Positions 42,420 through 51,181 are shown, counted from the first letter of the stretch. The stretch: DNA of 64,000 bases from Pelagibius sp050290145 (GCA_050290145.1 JBNKHC010000307.1:1-64000); one strand, 5' to 3'. The notes: generated from the letters alone by a model not told the origin. Numbers and translations: made by a program.

Positions 42420-43975
42420 GCGCCGCCAAGGCGGCGAGGGAAAGGGCGATCCGCCAGCGGCTGAAGGACGACCTGCCGCACTATGCCGAACGCTGCCTGA
42501 AGATCCGCAGCAAGGCGGGACGCCTGGAGGCTCTGGTGCTGAACGCCGTGCAGCGGCATATCCATGGGCGCCTGGAAGGACAGCGCCGCGAGACGGGCCG
42601 GGTGCGGGCGCTGATTTTGAAGGCGCGCCAGCCGGGCGTCTCCACCTACGTCGGTGCGCGCTTCTATTGGAAGGTGACCCACGGGCGCGGCCTGCGTGCC
42701 TTCATCCTGACCCACCGCGACCAGGCCACGGCGAACCTCTTCGCCATGGCCAAACGTTTTCACGATGGCTGCCCGCCGCCGGTGAAACCTCTCACCAAGG
42801 CGAGCAACGCCAAGGAGCTGACTTTCGGCCTGCTGGACTCGGGCTACCAGGTCGGCACCGCCAAGGCGGCGGGGGTCGGGCGCTCCGACACCATCCAGTT
42901 CTTTCACGGCTCCGAGGTCGCCCACTGGGCCAATGCCGAGGAGCACGCCGCCGGCGCGCTGCAGGCGGTTCCGCGCGAGCCGGGCACTGAGATCATCCTG
43001 GAGAGTACGGCCAACGGCGTGGGTGGCCTCTTCTACAATCTCTGGCAGGCGGCGGTGCGCGGGGAAGGGGACTATCAGGCGATCTTCATTCCCTGGTTCC
43101 TGCATGCCGACTACGCCAGCGCGCCGCCAAAGGGCTGGCGCCCGCCGAGCACCTTCGAGGAATACGCCACGCTGCACGGCCTCTCACCCGTGCAGCTCCA
43201 CTGGGCCTGGGCCAAGAATGCCGAGCTGGCGGCGGCCAGCGGCGAGGCCTCCGACAGTTTCACCTGGCGCTTCCGCCAGGAATACCCCGCAACCGCACAG
43301 GAGGCCTTCCAAGTGAGCGGCCAGACGTCCCTGATCCGTCCCGAGCTGGTGGTGCGCGCGCAAGGCCGCAAGGCGGAGGACCAGTCCCACGCACCGCTCG
43401 TCCTGGGCGTCGACGTGGCGCGCGGCGGCGGCGACCGCTCGCACCTGATCGACCGGCAAGGCCGCGCCGCCGGACGCCAGGTCAACCGTTCCATCGACTG
43501 CGCCGACACCATGGAGCTGGCCGGCCTCATCGCGCGGGAGATCGAGCGCCTGCAGCCGGACATGACCTTCATCGACATGGGCTCCTTCGGCGCCGCGGTC
43601 TACGACCGCCTGCTGGAACTGGGCTACCGGAAATGCATCAGCGGCGTGAACTTCGGCGGCCGCGCCCAGGACGCGCGGCAGTACGCCAACAAGCGCGCGG
43701 AAATCTGGGGCAGCCTGCGCGACTGGCTGGCCGATCCCGGCGGGGCGGAACTGCCCGACGACCCGCTGCTGCACAGCCACCTCTGCGCGCCGGGCTTCCA
43801 GATCAACAGCAACCAGCAGATCGTGCTGGAGGCCAAGGACCGCATCAAGGCGCGCCTCGGCCTCTCGCCCGATGCCGGTGACGCTCTGGCGCTGACCTTC
43901 GCCGAGCCGCTGCGCCGCGAGCGCCGCGCCGCGGCGGAACGCAGCTTGACGGCCTACGCCATCCACGACTGGTAA
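42416..43975 (+). CDS. Terminase large subunit
   Basis: A 519-residue packaging ATPase/nuclease. The Walker A-like loop is K69-ARQPGVST, followed by IQFFHGSEVAHW in the Walker B region. The RNase H-like nuclease domain starts at VLGVDVARGGGDRSH (Asp333), with TFIDMGSFGAAVYDRLLELG and SPDAGDALALTFAEP containing further acidic residues. The GTG start at 42416 overlaps the small-subunit stop; the open frame back to 42311 lies inside that gene and is rejected. Confidence 0.92.
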   Translation: MSAAKAARERAIRQRLKDDLPHYAERCLKIRSKAGRLEALVLNAVQRHIHGRLEGQRRETGRVRALILKARQPGVSTYVGARFYWKVTHGRGLRAFILTHRDQATANLFAMAKRFHDGCPPPVKPLTKASNAKELTFGLLDSGYQVGTAKAAGVGRSDTIQFFHGSEVAHWANAEEHAAGALQAVPREPGTEIILESTANGVGGLFYNLWQAAVRGEGDYQAIFIPWFLHADYASAPPKGWRPPSTFEEYATLHGLSPVQLHWAWAKNAELAAASGEASDSFTWRFRQEYPATAQEAFQVSGQTSLIRPELVVRAQGRKAEDQSHAPLVLGVDVARGGGDRSHLIDRQGRAAGRQVNRSIDCADTMELAGLIAREIERLQPDMTFIDMGSFGAAVYDRLLELGYRKCISGVNFGGRAQDARQYANKRAEIWGSLRDWLADPGGAELPDDPLLHSHLCAPGFQINSNQQIVLEAKDRIKARLGLSPDAGDALALTFAEPLRRERRAAAERSLTAYAIHDW

Positions 43976-44086
43976 CACCCCTTCCGGAACCGCCTTGCCG
44001 CGGCGGCAACGGCCCGGCGCATCCCCTAGGTTCGGTCCCGCCCTCCCTGCCGAACCGCGCCGGGCCACCCCGCCGGGTGGCTCTCT

Positions 44087-44121
44087 GATCCTTCTTCCTC
44101 CCGCCTTCAGCGGAGTTTCCC
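44087..44121 (+). repeat. Effector leader repeat, copy 1
   Basis: A 35-base leader directly before the ATG, containing CTTCTTCCTCCCGCC and CGGAGTTTCC. It recurs with small changes before the genes at 46294 and 48485. The GCGGAG inside is the probable ribosome site. The copy at 51517 does not have it. Confidence 0.7.
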
Positions 44122-45555
44122 ATGACCGACGAGGCCTGTGTTGAGGCTGCCGGCGAAGACGCCGGCGGCCCGCCTGCGCCTGCGCGCACAGAACCTGCCT
44201 TCACCATCCGCAGCGTGCCGCCGCCGACGGCGGAAGAACGACGGGCGCGCCGCGAGGCGATGGAACGCGCTTTCCGCTTCGGCGCGGCGCCCTACCGCGA
44301 CGCAGAGGGTAAGGCGCGCTACGTCTTCTTCCGGGAGGCCAACAACGCTCCGGTCGAGGCCTGGACCCGCGACCGCGAGGCCAAGCGCGGCTACCGCCGC
44401 ACCCAGTACGCCCGCAAGGCCGCAGGCCAGATGGCCTGGCATCCCGAAGACCAGATCGAACTCGGGAAAAGGCTGGGCGTGATCTACCACCGCGAGGGCC
44501 GCGGCCCCGAGGGTGCAGCAGAGCGCGGGCTCTATGACGCCATCTGGCGCTACGAGCACGTCTGGGACAGCTTCACGGTCCCCAGGCGTTACGGCCGCGA
44601 CATCATCGAGACCGGGCGCATCGCCGCGGTGGCGGAGGAGGAGGCCCGCAGGCTGCAGGCCGAAGATCCCAGGGCCCAGGGCGGCTTCTGGGTGCGCGAC
44701 CGCAAGAACCTTGGCCTCATCTACGTCGTCCCCAATCCGGATCCGGCGGCGGCTGGCAGCGAGGAAGTCATGGATGGGGGAGGCGATGACGTTCTCATCG
44801 GGCAGGCCAACGCACTATCATCGCCACCGCCGCTGCCGAGGCGGAAGCCTATCGCGCCAGGGCGGCCGTCGCCGTCCCCTTCAGGTGGCATGCCTCCTGC
44901 TGCGTCCTCCGGTGGACCAGCGCCAATGCCGGCAACAGCCGACGATTACTTTGCGATCCTCCACAACAATCTCGCCCCAAGAGAGGGTGGCCGCGCGAAC
45001 CGTCCGGCTCATGTGGATCCAGGTGGCAAGACGAATAAGGGAATTACGCAGAAAACACTGGATCGCCTGCAGCGGAACAAGCCGGCCGAATACGGTCACT
45101 ACCCGACCGATCCCTTCGCGCTGACCGATGACCAGATCGAAACCATCCTCCGCAAGGAGTACTTCGATCCTCTCCACATGTGGAAGATTGCGCAGATCCC
45201 CGATCTTCTCACGCTCGCGCCTCAACTGCCCGATCAGATCTTCGACATCGCGGTGCTGCACGGCGTCGGCTACGCCGGACGCATCGTTCAGGAGGCTCTA
45301 TTTGACGTGATGGGCATTGACCTGAGGACTATCAAGAATGGCTTGCTCGACTACGACGGGATTATCGGGCCCGCCACACGCAATGCGATTGCGCAGGCAG
45401 TGGCTACCGGAAAAGTCGTGGAACTCAATGATCGTATTGTTGACAAACGTCGGGCGGAATTGAGCAGCAAGGGGCATAAAGTGGACAACCGCGGTTGGTT
45501 TCCCAGAGTGGAATCCTTCCGAATCTTGCCGGTGACGTCACCGAATGCACCCTAG
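44122..45555 (+). CDS. Modular phage effector A: shared N-module plus GH108 muramidase
   Basis: A 477-residue protein. Residues 1-208 are the module shared with the genes at 46294 and 51517 (key stretches SVPPPTAEERRARREAMER, YVFFREANNAPVEAW, GQMAWHPEDQIELGKRLG, TVPRRYGRDIIETGR). A Pro-rich linker follows. Residues 274-470 are a GH108-type N-acetylmuramidase: LAPREGG with probable catalytic Glu288, DPGGKTNKGIT, and a C-terminal peptidoglycan-binding part around IIGPATRNAIAQAV. It should cut the glycan backbone of peptidoglycan. The second half looks lower in GC than the module. It could be an ordinary endolysin, but the shared module argues for a delivered effector. A minus-strand exported protein gene is convergent. 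Confidence 0.85.
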   Translation: MTDEACVEAAGEDAGGPPAPARTEPAFTIRSVPPPTAEERRARREAMERAFRFGAAPYRDAEGKARYVFFREANNAPVEAWTRDREAKRGYRRTQYARKAAGQMAWHPEDQIELGKRLGVIYHREGRGPEGAAERGLYDAIWRYEHVWDSFTVPRRYGRDIIETGRIAAVAEEEARRLQAEDPRAQGGFWVRDRKNLGLIYVVPNPDPAAAGSEEVMDGGGDDVLIGQANALSSPPPLPRRKPIAPGRPSPSPSGGMPPAASSGGPAPMPATADDYFAILHNNLAPREGGRANRPAHVDPGGKTNKGITQKTLDRLQRNKPAEYGHYPTDPFALTDDQIETILRKEYFDPLHMWKIAQIPDLLTLAPQLPDQIFDIAVLHGVGYAGRIVQEALFDVMGIDLRTIKNGLLDYDGIIGPATRNAIAQAVATGKVVELNDRIVDKRRAELSSKGHKVDNRGWFPRVESFRILPVTSPNAP

Positions 45556-45720
45556 AGGGAATCAGAGCTCAAGCTTATTGCACTACTTGCTGGCTATCAG
45601 TTGCAGGGCCCCTGTCAAGCTGGCGACGGCCCTTACAGATGTACGCTGATGCCAAAACCATAAGCGGACGAAATCCGTGAGCCAAATCGTTCAGAACCCA
45701 AGCTTCGCTTCCATAAAGCA

Positions 45721-46173
45721 TCAGTAGCGATCCTTTGTCTCTGCTTCGATATCTTTTAAGATCCTCGCTAGGAGGTCTATGTAGCTCTCAATGTATCGCA
45801 TCGAAGGCAGCAGGCCACAGGAGCTAGGGCAATAGCGGTTTTCGGCATAGATCCGGTAATACAGTTCATCATGAACCTTTCGGAGAGCATGAAGATGTTC
45901 TTCAGCACGATCTGTGAACTCCGGGAGGAGCCAGCCGCGGATTTTGGCTAGCACGGCCTTTTCCATGCATATGGCCGTGAGGTCCAGTCCATCTCCGTAG
46001 GCCGCGGCGGAGCCCGTGCCACGCAATTCTTCTGACCTTTGCCAGCAGTCTTCGATGATCGGATCTGCATCGAAGGGCTCGAAGGGCAAGGAAACGATGT
46101 CACCACCAGCCAAGACGGGTGTGACAGTTAGCAGGTAGGCAAGAGCCGGTACGAAGAGCTTTATGGCTTTCAT
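45721..46173 (-). CDS. Exported protein, candidate immunity to muramidase effector A
   Basis: A 150-residue protein starting MKAIKLFVPALAYLLTVTPV, a clear signal peptide ending near LAGG, with GGGGAGG six bases before the ATG; the frame extends further upstream without support. The mature part is helical with four cysteines in the pattern DCW...AICME...YCPSSC, and faintly recalls periplasmic lysozyme-inhibitor proteins. I do not recognise it as a named family. Its place next to a muramidase gene, opposite strand, low GC and export all fit a periplasmic immunity protein expressed in the lysogen. That role is inference. Confidence 0.7.
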   Translation of the reverse strand: MKAIKLFVPALAYLLTVTPVLAGGDIVSLPFEPFDADPIIEDCWQRSEELRGTGSAAAYGDGLDLTAICMEKAVLAKIRGWLLPEFTDRAEEHLHALRKVHDELYYRIYAENRYCPSSCGLLPSMRYIESYIDLLARILKDIEAETKDRY

Positions 46174-46259
46174 GATTTCCTCCCCTGAAGCGATCAACCG
46201 CAGCGTGCACCGCAATTACGGCGATCTTTGGGCATTGGCGCGCTCGTTCGTCACAAACT

Positions 46260-46293
46260 GATCCTTCTTCTTCCCGCCTGAGGCGACTTTTTC
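46260..46293 (+). repeat. Effector leader repeat, copy 2
   Basis: The segment GATCCTTCTTCTTCCCGCC followed by TGAGGCGACTTTTTC matches copy 1 at most positions and directly precedes the ATG of the second effector gene. Confidence 0.65.
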
Positions 46294-47829
46294 ATGACCG
46301 ACGATGCCTTCCCGGAGGCGGCCGGCGCAGATGCCGGCGGCCCGCTTGCGCCTGCGCGCGCAGTACCGGAATTCACGATCCGCAAGGTGCCGCCGCCGAC
46401 GGCGGTGGAGCGCCAGGCGCGCCGCGAGGCGATGGAGCGGGCGATCCGCTTCGGCGCGGTGCCCTACCGCGACGCAGAGGGTAAGGCGCGCTATGTCTTC
46501 TTCCGGGAGGCCAACAACGCGCCGGTCGAGGCCTGGCGGCGCGACCGTGAGGCCAAGCGCGGCTATCGCCGTACCCAATATGCCCGGAAGGCGGCGGGGC
46601 AGATGGCCTGGCACCCGGAGGACCAGATCGAACTCGCGAAACGACTGGGCGTGATCTACCACCGCGAGGGACGCAGCGCCGAGGGTGCCGCCGAGCGTGG
46701 CCTCTACGACGCCATCTGGCGCTACGAACACGTCTACGACAGCTTCACCGTCCCCAGGCGTTACGGGCGCGACATCATCGAGACCGGGCGCATCGCCGCG
46801 GTGGCCGAGGAGGAGGCGCGCAAGCTGCAGGCCGAAGACCCTAAGGCCACTGACGGGTTCTGGGTGCGCGACCGCAAGAACAACGGCCTCATCTATGTCG
46901 TCCCCAATTCAGACCCGGAGGCAGGCGCCGATGCCGGGTCCGCCGAGCGAGCGGCAACGCCCGAGGATGAGATCCTCGAGGGCGGAGGCGGCGAAGGCGT
47001 CCTGCCGGGCCAGGACGATGCCGCGTCCGAGCCGGCGCAAAATCCTTCAAAGGAGCAAGAAGAATCCGCTGTCGAGCAGACGCTGCACTATCCTGACATC
47101 TCCTTGCCACCGCCGAACAAGACGTGGAAGACAGGAAAAGAGCCCCCACCGGATCGAGAGCAATTGCCGGTCATTAACATGGAAAAGGATAGAATTGAAA
47201 ATATCCTCAGCAATGACCCTGCCATTTTCGAGATCACCGACTGGAGCAAAGCGATCCCGAGCGCTCCGATCTACGAACTCGGACCATATGGTGCCTGGGC
47301 TGTTTGGTTATACCAAGATCTGATTGAGTTTGAGGCAGAACGTCAAGGTGTCGATCCGAACTTGATCAAGGCCACAATCTATTTCGAGAATGCGAGAGGA
47401 GGCTCCTATGGACATCTCTCTGAAGCTCTCGACCGGTCTGACTCGATCCTGCCGATGAACATCAAGCAGGAAACCTGGGGAGGCCTTCTCGGGCCTGATG
47501 CGGACTTCTCGGATCCGCTATTGAATATCAGGGCAGGCACGATGCTTTTGCGCCGCATACAAGAGCGAGTTGCTGCGCCTACTGTGGCCAAAGTGTCTTC
47601 CATATATCACATCGCTGGCAGAGAAAAAGTTCACGACAACGGTGCTCGAGTAAGTCAATTCTATGCACAGAGGCCGTGGGAAAACCTGCTACGTGCGTTG
47701 GACGAGCCCAACCTGAAGATTCCGCGCCAAGCCAGGTCTTTCTGGGAGAAGTTGCGGCAGCGTCGCGAAGAGCTGCGTAGGCGGTTGCTCGTGGAAAAGA
47801 TGAAAATCGCAAGATCAGGAGACCGGTGA
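46294..47829 (+). CDS. Modular phage effector B: shared N-module plus lytic-transglycosylase-like domain
   Basis: A 511-residue protein. Residues 1-206 are the shared module, aligned with effector A without gaps. A polar linker (207-330) leads to a lysozyme-fold domain: ERQGVDPNLIKATIYFENAR with probable catalytic Glu365, then SILPMNIKQETWGGL and DPLLNIRAGTMLLRRI, the usual layout of soluble lytic transglycosylases. A basic C-terminal helix ends the protein. Peptidoglycan cleavage is likely. The linker and C-terminal part are visibly lower in GC than the module. A small membrane-protein gene follows on the same strand. Confidence 0.82.
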   Translation: MTDDAFPEAAGADAGGPLAPARAVPEFTIRKVPPPTAVERQARREAMERAIRFGAVPYRDAEGKARYVFFREANNAPVEAWRRDREAKRGYRRTQYARKAAGQMAWHPEDQIELAKRLGVIYHREGRSAEGAAERGLYDAIWRYEHVYDSFTVPRRYGRDIIETGRIAAVAEEEARKLQAEDPKATDGFWVRDRKNNGLIYVVPNSDPEAGADAGSAERAATPEDEILEGGGGEGVLPGQDDAASEPAQNPSKEQEESAVEQTLHYPDISLPPPNKTWKTGKEPPPDREQLPVINMEKDRIENILSNDPAIFEITDWSKAIPSAPIYELGPYGAWAVWLYQDLIEFEAERQGVDPNLIKATIYFENARGGSYGHLSEALDRSDSILPMNIKQETWGGLLGPDADFSDPLLNIRAGTMLLRRIQERVAAPTVAKVSSIYHIAGREKVHDNGARVSQFYAQRPWENLLRALDEPNLKIPRQARSFWEKLRQRREELRRRLLVEKMKIARSGDR

Positions 47830-47904
47830 GCCATCCGGCAGCTCTAAAGCAAATTCTTGCCATTATCTGCCGTCATTTTTCCATGCGCGTGGCGCATTGT
47901 TGCC

Positions 47905-48387
47905 ATGGCAGCCGGAAAGATTGACGGACTTGATCGGCAGCTGCGGGGCCAGGCGGTAGGTGATATGGCTATTTTCTTGATGATGTTCCTCTATGTTGCC
48001 TGGTACGTCGCATGGGGAGGAACCTTCATGGCCTCATGCACCATGGGAGATGCCAAGTCGCTCGGTGGTGCCATGATCTTATCCTTTCTGATTTTCTTGG
48101 CTCCAATCACAACTTTGCCAAAGCATGGTCTGAGTATGTTCGGGCTGCTGCTGGCGGTTCCACTTATTTTTCTGCTCTTGCGGCAGGGAGTGTGGGCCGT
48201 TGAGTTGTTTGTCGTTGTGAGCATCGAGGGTCGCAGTGCCTGCAGCCTGATGATGGGGGATGATTATGGCGTAGCAAAGGGCGGATGGCTCGAGCATTCC
48301 TATGCCTTCTACTACTTCATTACCAGTGTGGCCTCTCTTTGGGCGATCGCATCTTCCCACCGACGATATCGCCGGGAGGCGACGTGA
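47905..48387 (+). CDS. Four-helix membrane protein, candidate immunity to effector B
   Basis: A 160-residue protein from the ATG at 47905 with about four membrane segments (MAIFLMMFLYVAWYVAW, MILSFLIFLAPITTL, LLLAVPLIFLLL and YYFITSVASLWAIASS) and a basic end (SSHRRYRREAT). An alternative ATG at 47965 has a better ribosome site (TAGGTG) and would start at the first membrane segment. I do not recognise the family. Its low GC and place right after a cell-wall-hydrolase effector fit a membrane immunity protein; a holin is a second possibility. Confidence 0.6.
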   Translation: MAAGKIDGLDRQLRGQAVGDMAIFLMMFLYVAWYVAWGGTFMASCTMGDAKSLGGAMILSFLIFLAPITTLPKHGLSMFGLLLAVPLIFLLLRQGVWAVELFVVVSIEGRSACSLMMGDDYGVAKGGWLEHSYAFYYFITSVASLWAIASSHRRYRREAT

Positions 48388-48456
48388 TGACTTTGCCTCA
48401 TATCGGATGACTTGACAGGCACCAGAGTTCTGCACGCTCTGGAAACGTCTTAGCGG

Positions 48457-48484
48457 CCTTCCTCCCGCCTGAGCGGAGTTTTCC
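48457..48484 (+). repeat. Effector leader repeat, copy 3
   Basis: CCTTCCTCCCGCCTGAGCGG plus AGTTTTCC, directly before the ATG of the truncated effector remnant. Nearly the same as copies 1 and 2. Confidence 0.65.
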
Positions 48485-48708
48485 ATGACCGACGATGCCT
48501 CCCCAAAAGCTGCGGGGGAAGCTGCCGGCGAGGCTGCCGTCGGCCCGCTTGCGCCTGCGCGAACAGAACCTGTCTTCACCATCCGCAGCGTGCCGCCGCC
48601 GACGGCGGAAGAACGACGGGCGCGCCGCGCCGGCTTCAAGACCGATCCGACCGGCATCAACTTCGATCTCAGCGAACTACCGGCCCGCTGTTCTTCAAGT
48701 CGAACTAG
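48485..48708 (+). pseudogene. Truncated effector remnant: start of N-module joined to the tail of a nuclease-type effector
   Basis: The first 145 or so bases match the start of effector A almost exactly (to GAAGAACGACGGGCGCGCCG near 48629). The sequence then jumps to GGCATCAACTTCGATCTCAG and CGCTGTTCTTCAAG, which match the last codons of the gene ending at 53406. One base is missing in the GAACTACCGGCCC stretch relative to CAGCTCACGGGGCC, so the old stop TAG at 48706-48708 is out of frame and the open frame now runs to 48730. This is an internal deletion plus frameshift of a former full-length effector. Confidence 0.75.
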
Positions 48709-48807
48709 GAGAGGGGTGTGCCCCGGTTAACCCAGGGAGGTTAGTACTCCGTTGGGCCTACGCACGATGGGCCTACGTTTAGTCGTCCCACCTTGGGAGC
48801 GAGGCAC
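48655..48807 (+). repeat. Effector trailer repeat, copy 1
   Basis: About 153 bases that match 53352-53510 closely. It covers the last codons of the nuclease-type effector and some 100 non-coding bases with GTGTGCCCCGGT, CCCAGGGAGG, CGTTGGGCCTACGCACGATG and GGGAGCGAGGCAC. TGGGCCTACG occurs twice inside it. Weaker similarity runs on to about 48830. Confidence 0.75.
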
Positions 48808-48906
48808 CTGGACACCATAGGCGCCGCCGGCGGGCCGGTTCAGCCGACGCTTGCGGCCTTTGATGAGTCCCGGCAACGCCGACGCCTTCTCAGCCGAGTA
48901 GCTTCG

Positions 48907-49464
48907 ATGACCGACCACGAATTCTGCGCTGGCGCGCCGTTGCGCGCGCTTGCCGTATTCCATGACCAGGGGGCCGGCTTCTGGCCGCGCTTCTTCGGGC
49001 GACTAGGCTTTCGCCACTGCTTCGTCGCGGTAAACGACGGCCGTGCGTGGATCGTGATCGACCCCTGCAGCGACGGCACGTGGATCAGCGCGGACGTCGC
49101 CGGGGCGGTGGATCTGGCCGCACACTATCGTGGGCTCGGCTGCAGTGTCGTCGAGACAGCCGTCGCGCAAGGCGGCCGCCGCTACGGTCTGCCCTGGGCC
49201 TTCACCTGCGTCGAGGCGGTCAAACGCATCCTCCATGTCCACGGCTGGTGGCTCTGGACGCCCTATCAACTCTATCGATGCCTGGAGAAAGAAAACCATG
49301 GGAAGCATCTTCAGCCCGCCCAAGCCGAAAGCCCCGCCGCCGCCACCACCCCCGCCGGATCCAGCGACGGACCCCGCCATCGAGGAAGCACGCAAGCGCG
49401 AGCGGGAGGCGGCGAAGCGCCGGCGCGGCCGCCAGGCGACGATCCTGACCAGCGGCCTGGGTGA
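48907..49464 (+). CDS. Phage protein with NlpC/P60-like cysteine-peptidase look
   Basis: A 185-residue frame from the ATG at 48907. The first 130 residues look real: LGFRHCFVAVNDGRAWIVID, then PWAFTCVEAVKRILHVHGWW and TPYQLYRCLEKE. Such proteins occur beside portal genes in short-tailed phages and may have a papain-like fold with Cys and His near the conserved motifs; activity is not shown. The last 55 residues are Pro/Ala/Gly/Arg-rich and overlap the next gene by 167 nt in another frame, so the natural C-terminus may have been lost to a frameshift after EKE. Confidence 0.65.
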   Translation: MTDHEFCAGAPLRALAVFHDQGAGFWPRFFGRLGFRHCFVAVNDGRAWIVIDPCSDGTWISADVAGAVDLAAHYRGLGCSVVETAVAQGGRRYGLPWAFTCVEAVKRILHVHGWWLWTPYQLYRCLEKENHGKHLQPAQAESPAAATTPAGSSDGPRHRGSTQARAGGGEAPARPPGDDPDQRPG

Positions 49465-49507
49465 CACCGGCGATCCCAGGGTGCAGCAGCCGACGCTACT
49501 CGGGTGA
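49298..49507 (+). CDS. Small phage structural-region protein
   Basis: A 69-residue protein, MGSIFSPPKPKAPP, with a polyproline stretch, a helical charged middle (EEARKREREAAKRRRGRQ) and ATILTSGLGDTG near the end. Short proteins of this layout are common directly upstream of head-tail connector genes in short-tailed phages. GGAGAAAG precedes the ATG. It overlaps the 48907 frame. Function unknown. Confidence 0.7.
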   Translation: MGSIFSPPKPKAPPPPPPPPDPATDPAIEEARKREREAAKRRRGRQATILTSGLGDTGDPRVQQPTLLG

Positions 49508-49540
49508 GCCTTCATCGTTCCATCAAGACAGGATCCCTTC

Positions 49541-51181
49541 ATGCCTCGCGAAATTGATGATCTGCTGGCGCGCCACAAGCGCCTGAAGGACCAGCGCCGC
49601 GTCTGGGAAAGCCACTGGCAGGAGTTGGCGGAGGTGATGCTGCCGCGCCGTGCCGACTTCACAACGCAAAAGACGGACGGCGAACGGCGGACCCAGCACC
49701 TTTTCGACGGCACACCGATGCTGGCGCGGCGCGGCCTGGCGGCGGCCATCGACGGCCTGCTGAAGCCCAAGACCGCCCGTTGGTTCCGGGTAAAGACGAT
49801 GGACGATGCCCTGGGCGAGGACGAGGGCGTGAAGCGCTGGCTGGAGATCGCCGAGGAGCGGCTCTACCGCGCCATCTACAGCCGCCGCGCCCGCTTCATC
49901 CAGCGCTCCGGCGAGGTGGACGAGGACCTGGTGACCTTCGGCAGCGGCGTGCTGTTCATCGGCGAGGGGCGCGAGCTGAACCGCCTGTTGTTTCGCTCCT
50001 ACCACCTGAAGGACGTGGTGCTGAGCGAAAACGCCGACGGCGAGATTGACAGCCTGTTCATCACCCTGCGCCTGACGGCGCGGCACGCGGCGCAGCGTTT
50101 CGGCGAGGCGGCGCTGGGGAAGGACACCCGCGAGGCGCTGAAGGCGGGGGAGGCGGACAAGGAGTTCACCTTCCTGCAGGCGGTCATGCCGCGCGAAGAG
50201 CGCGACCGAAGGCGCCGTGACAACAAGAACCTGCCCTATGCTTCGCTCATCGTCGACGTGCAGTCCGAGCACCTGGTGAGCGAAAGCGGCTACCACGAGT
50301 TTCCCTTCGCGGTGCCGCGCTGGGACACGAGCTCGGGCGAGGTCTACGGCCGCTCCCCCGGCATGATCGCCCTGCCGGACGCCAACACCCTGCAGCAGAT
50401 GGGCAAGACCCTGCTGGTCGCCGGGCACAAGGCGGTCGACCCGCCTCTGCTGGTGGGCGACGATTCCGTGCTGGGCACGCCGAAGACCTTCCCCGGCGGC
50501 ATCACCACCTTCGACATGCAGGCGGCGCGCGACCTGGGCCGCATTCCCATCGAGCCGCTGCAGACCGGTTTCAACCTGCCGCTGGGTCGCGAGATGCAGA
50601 AGGACGCCCGCGACCAGATCTGGGCCGCCTTCTTCCGCAACGTGCTGCAGCTGCCCGTCGACGCGCCGCGCATGACGGCGACGGAGGTCCTGGAGCGCAA
50701 GGAGGAGTTCATCCGCACCATCGGACCGGTCTTCGGGCGGCTGGAGAGCGACTACATCGGCCAGGTGGTGGAGCGCAGCTTCAACATCCTGCTGCGCGCC
50801 GGCGCCTTTCCGCAGCCGCCGGAGATCCTGCAGGGCCAGGAGGTGGTCTTCGACTACGCCAGCCCGGTGGAGCAGGCGCGCCGCCAGATCGAGGCGGCGG
50901 GCGCGGCGCGCTCGGTGGAGCTGCTGGCGCCCTTCGTGCAGGCCGACCCGAGCATCCTCGACAACTTCGACGGCGACGCCATCGCCCGCGATACGCCGGA
51001 AATCTTCGGCATGCCGCAGCGCTGGTTGCGTCCCAAGGAGGAGGTCGACGGCCGCCGCGAAGGCCGCCAGCAGGCCGACCAGGCAGACGCCCTGCTGCAA
51101 GGGGCGGCGGAGGCCGCCGGCGGCGGCGCAGGGGGAGGCGGCGTGCTGCAACAGCTTCTGCAAGGGGGCGCACCGCAGTGA
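49541..51181 (+). CDS. Head-tail connector (portal) protein
   Basis: A 546-residue protein that reads as a podovirus head-to-tail connector: opening LLARHKRLKDQRRVWESHWQ, LPRRADF, LFDGTPMLARRGLAAAIDGL, GSGVLFIGEG, YGRSPGMIALPDANTLQQMG and a helical C-terminus ending in a Gly/Ala-rich tail. Twelve copies would form the ring through which DNA is packaged and ejected. The stop overlaps the next GTG start. Confidence 0.93.
   Translation: MPREIDDLLARHKRLKDQRRVWESHWQELAEVMLPRRADFTTQKTDGERRTQHLFDGTPMLARRGLAAAIDGLLKPKTARWFRVKTMDDALGEDEGVKRWLEIAEERLYRAIYSRRARFIQRSGEVDEDLVTFGSGVLFIGEGRELNRLLFRSYHLKDVVLSENADGEIDSLFITLRLTARHAAQRFGEAALGKDTREALKAGEADKEFTFLQAVMPREERDRRRRDNKNLPYASLIVDVQSEHLVSESGYHEFPFAVPRWDTSSGEVYGRSPGMIALPDANTLQQMGKTLLVAGHKAVDPPLLVGDDSVLGTPKTFPGGITTFDMQAARDLGRIPIEPLQTGFNLPLGREMQKDARDQIWAAFFRNVLQLPVDAPRMTATEVLERKEEFIRTIGPVFGRLESDYIGQVVERSFNILLRAGAFPQPPEILQGQEVVFDYASPVEQARRQIEAAGAARSVELLAPFVQADPSILDNFDGDAIARDTPEIFGMPQRWLRPKEEVDGRREGRQQADQADALLQGAAEAAGGGAGGGGVLQQLLQGGAPQ

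Noticed and set aside
46294..47829. Reading the muramidase and transglycosylase genes simply as the phage endolysin pair
   Set aside because: They lie far from any holin or spanin set, share a long extra N-module with a nuclease-type protein, and are followed by possible immunity genes. An endolysin role is not excluded but explains less.
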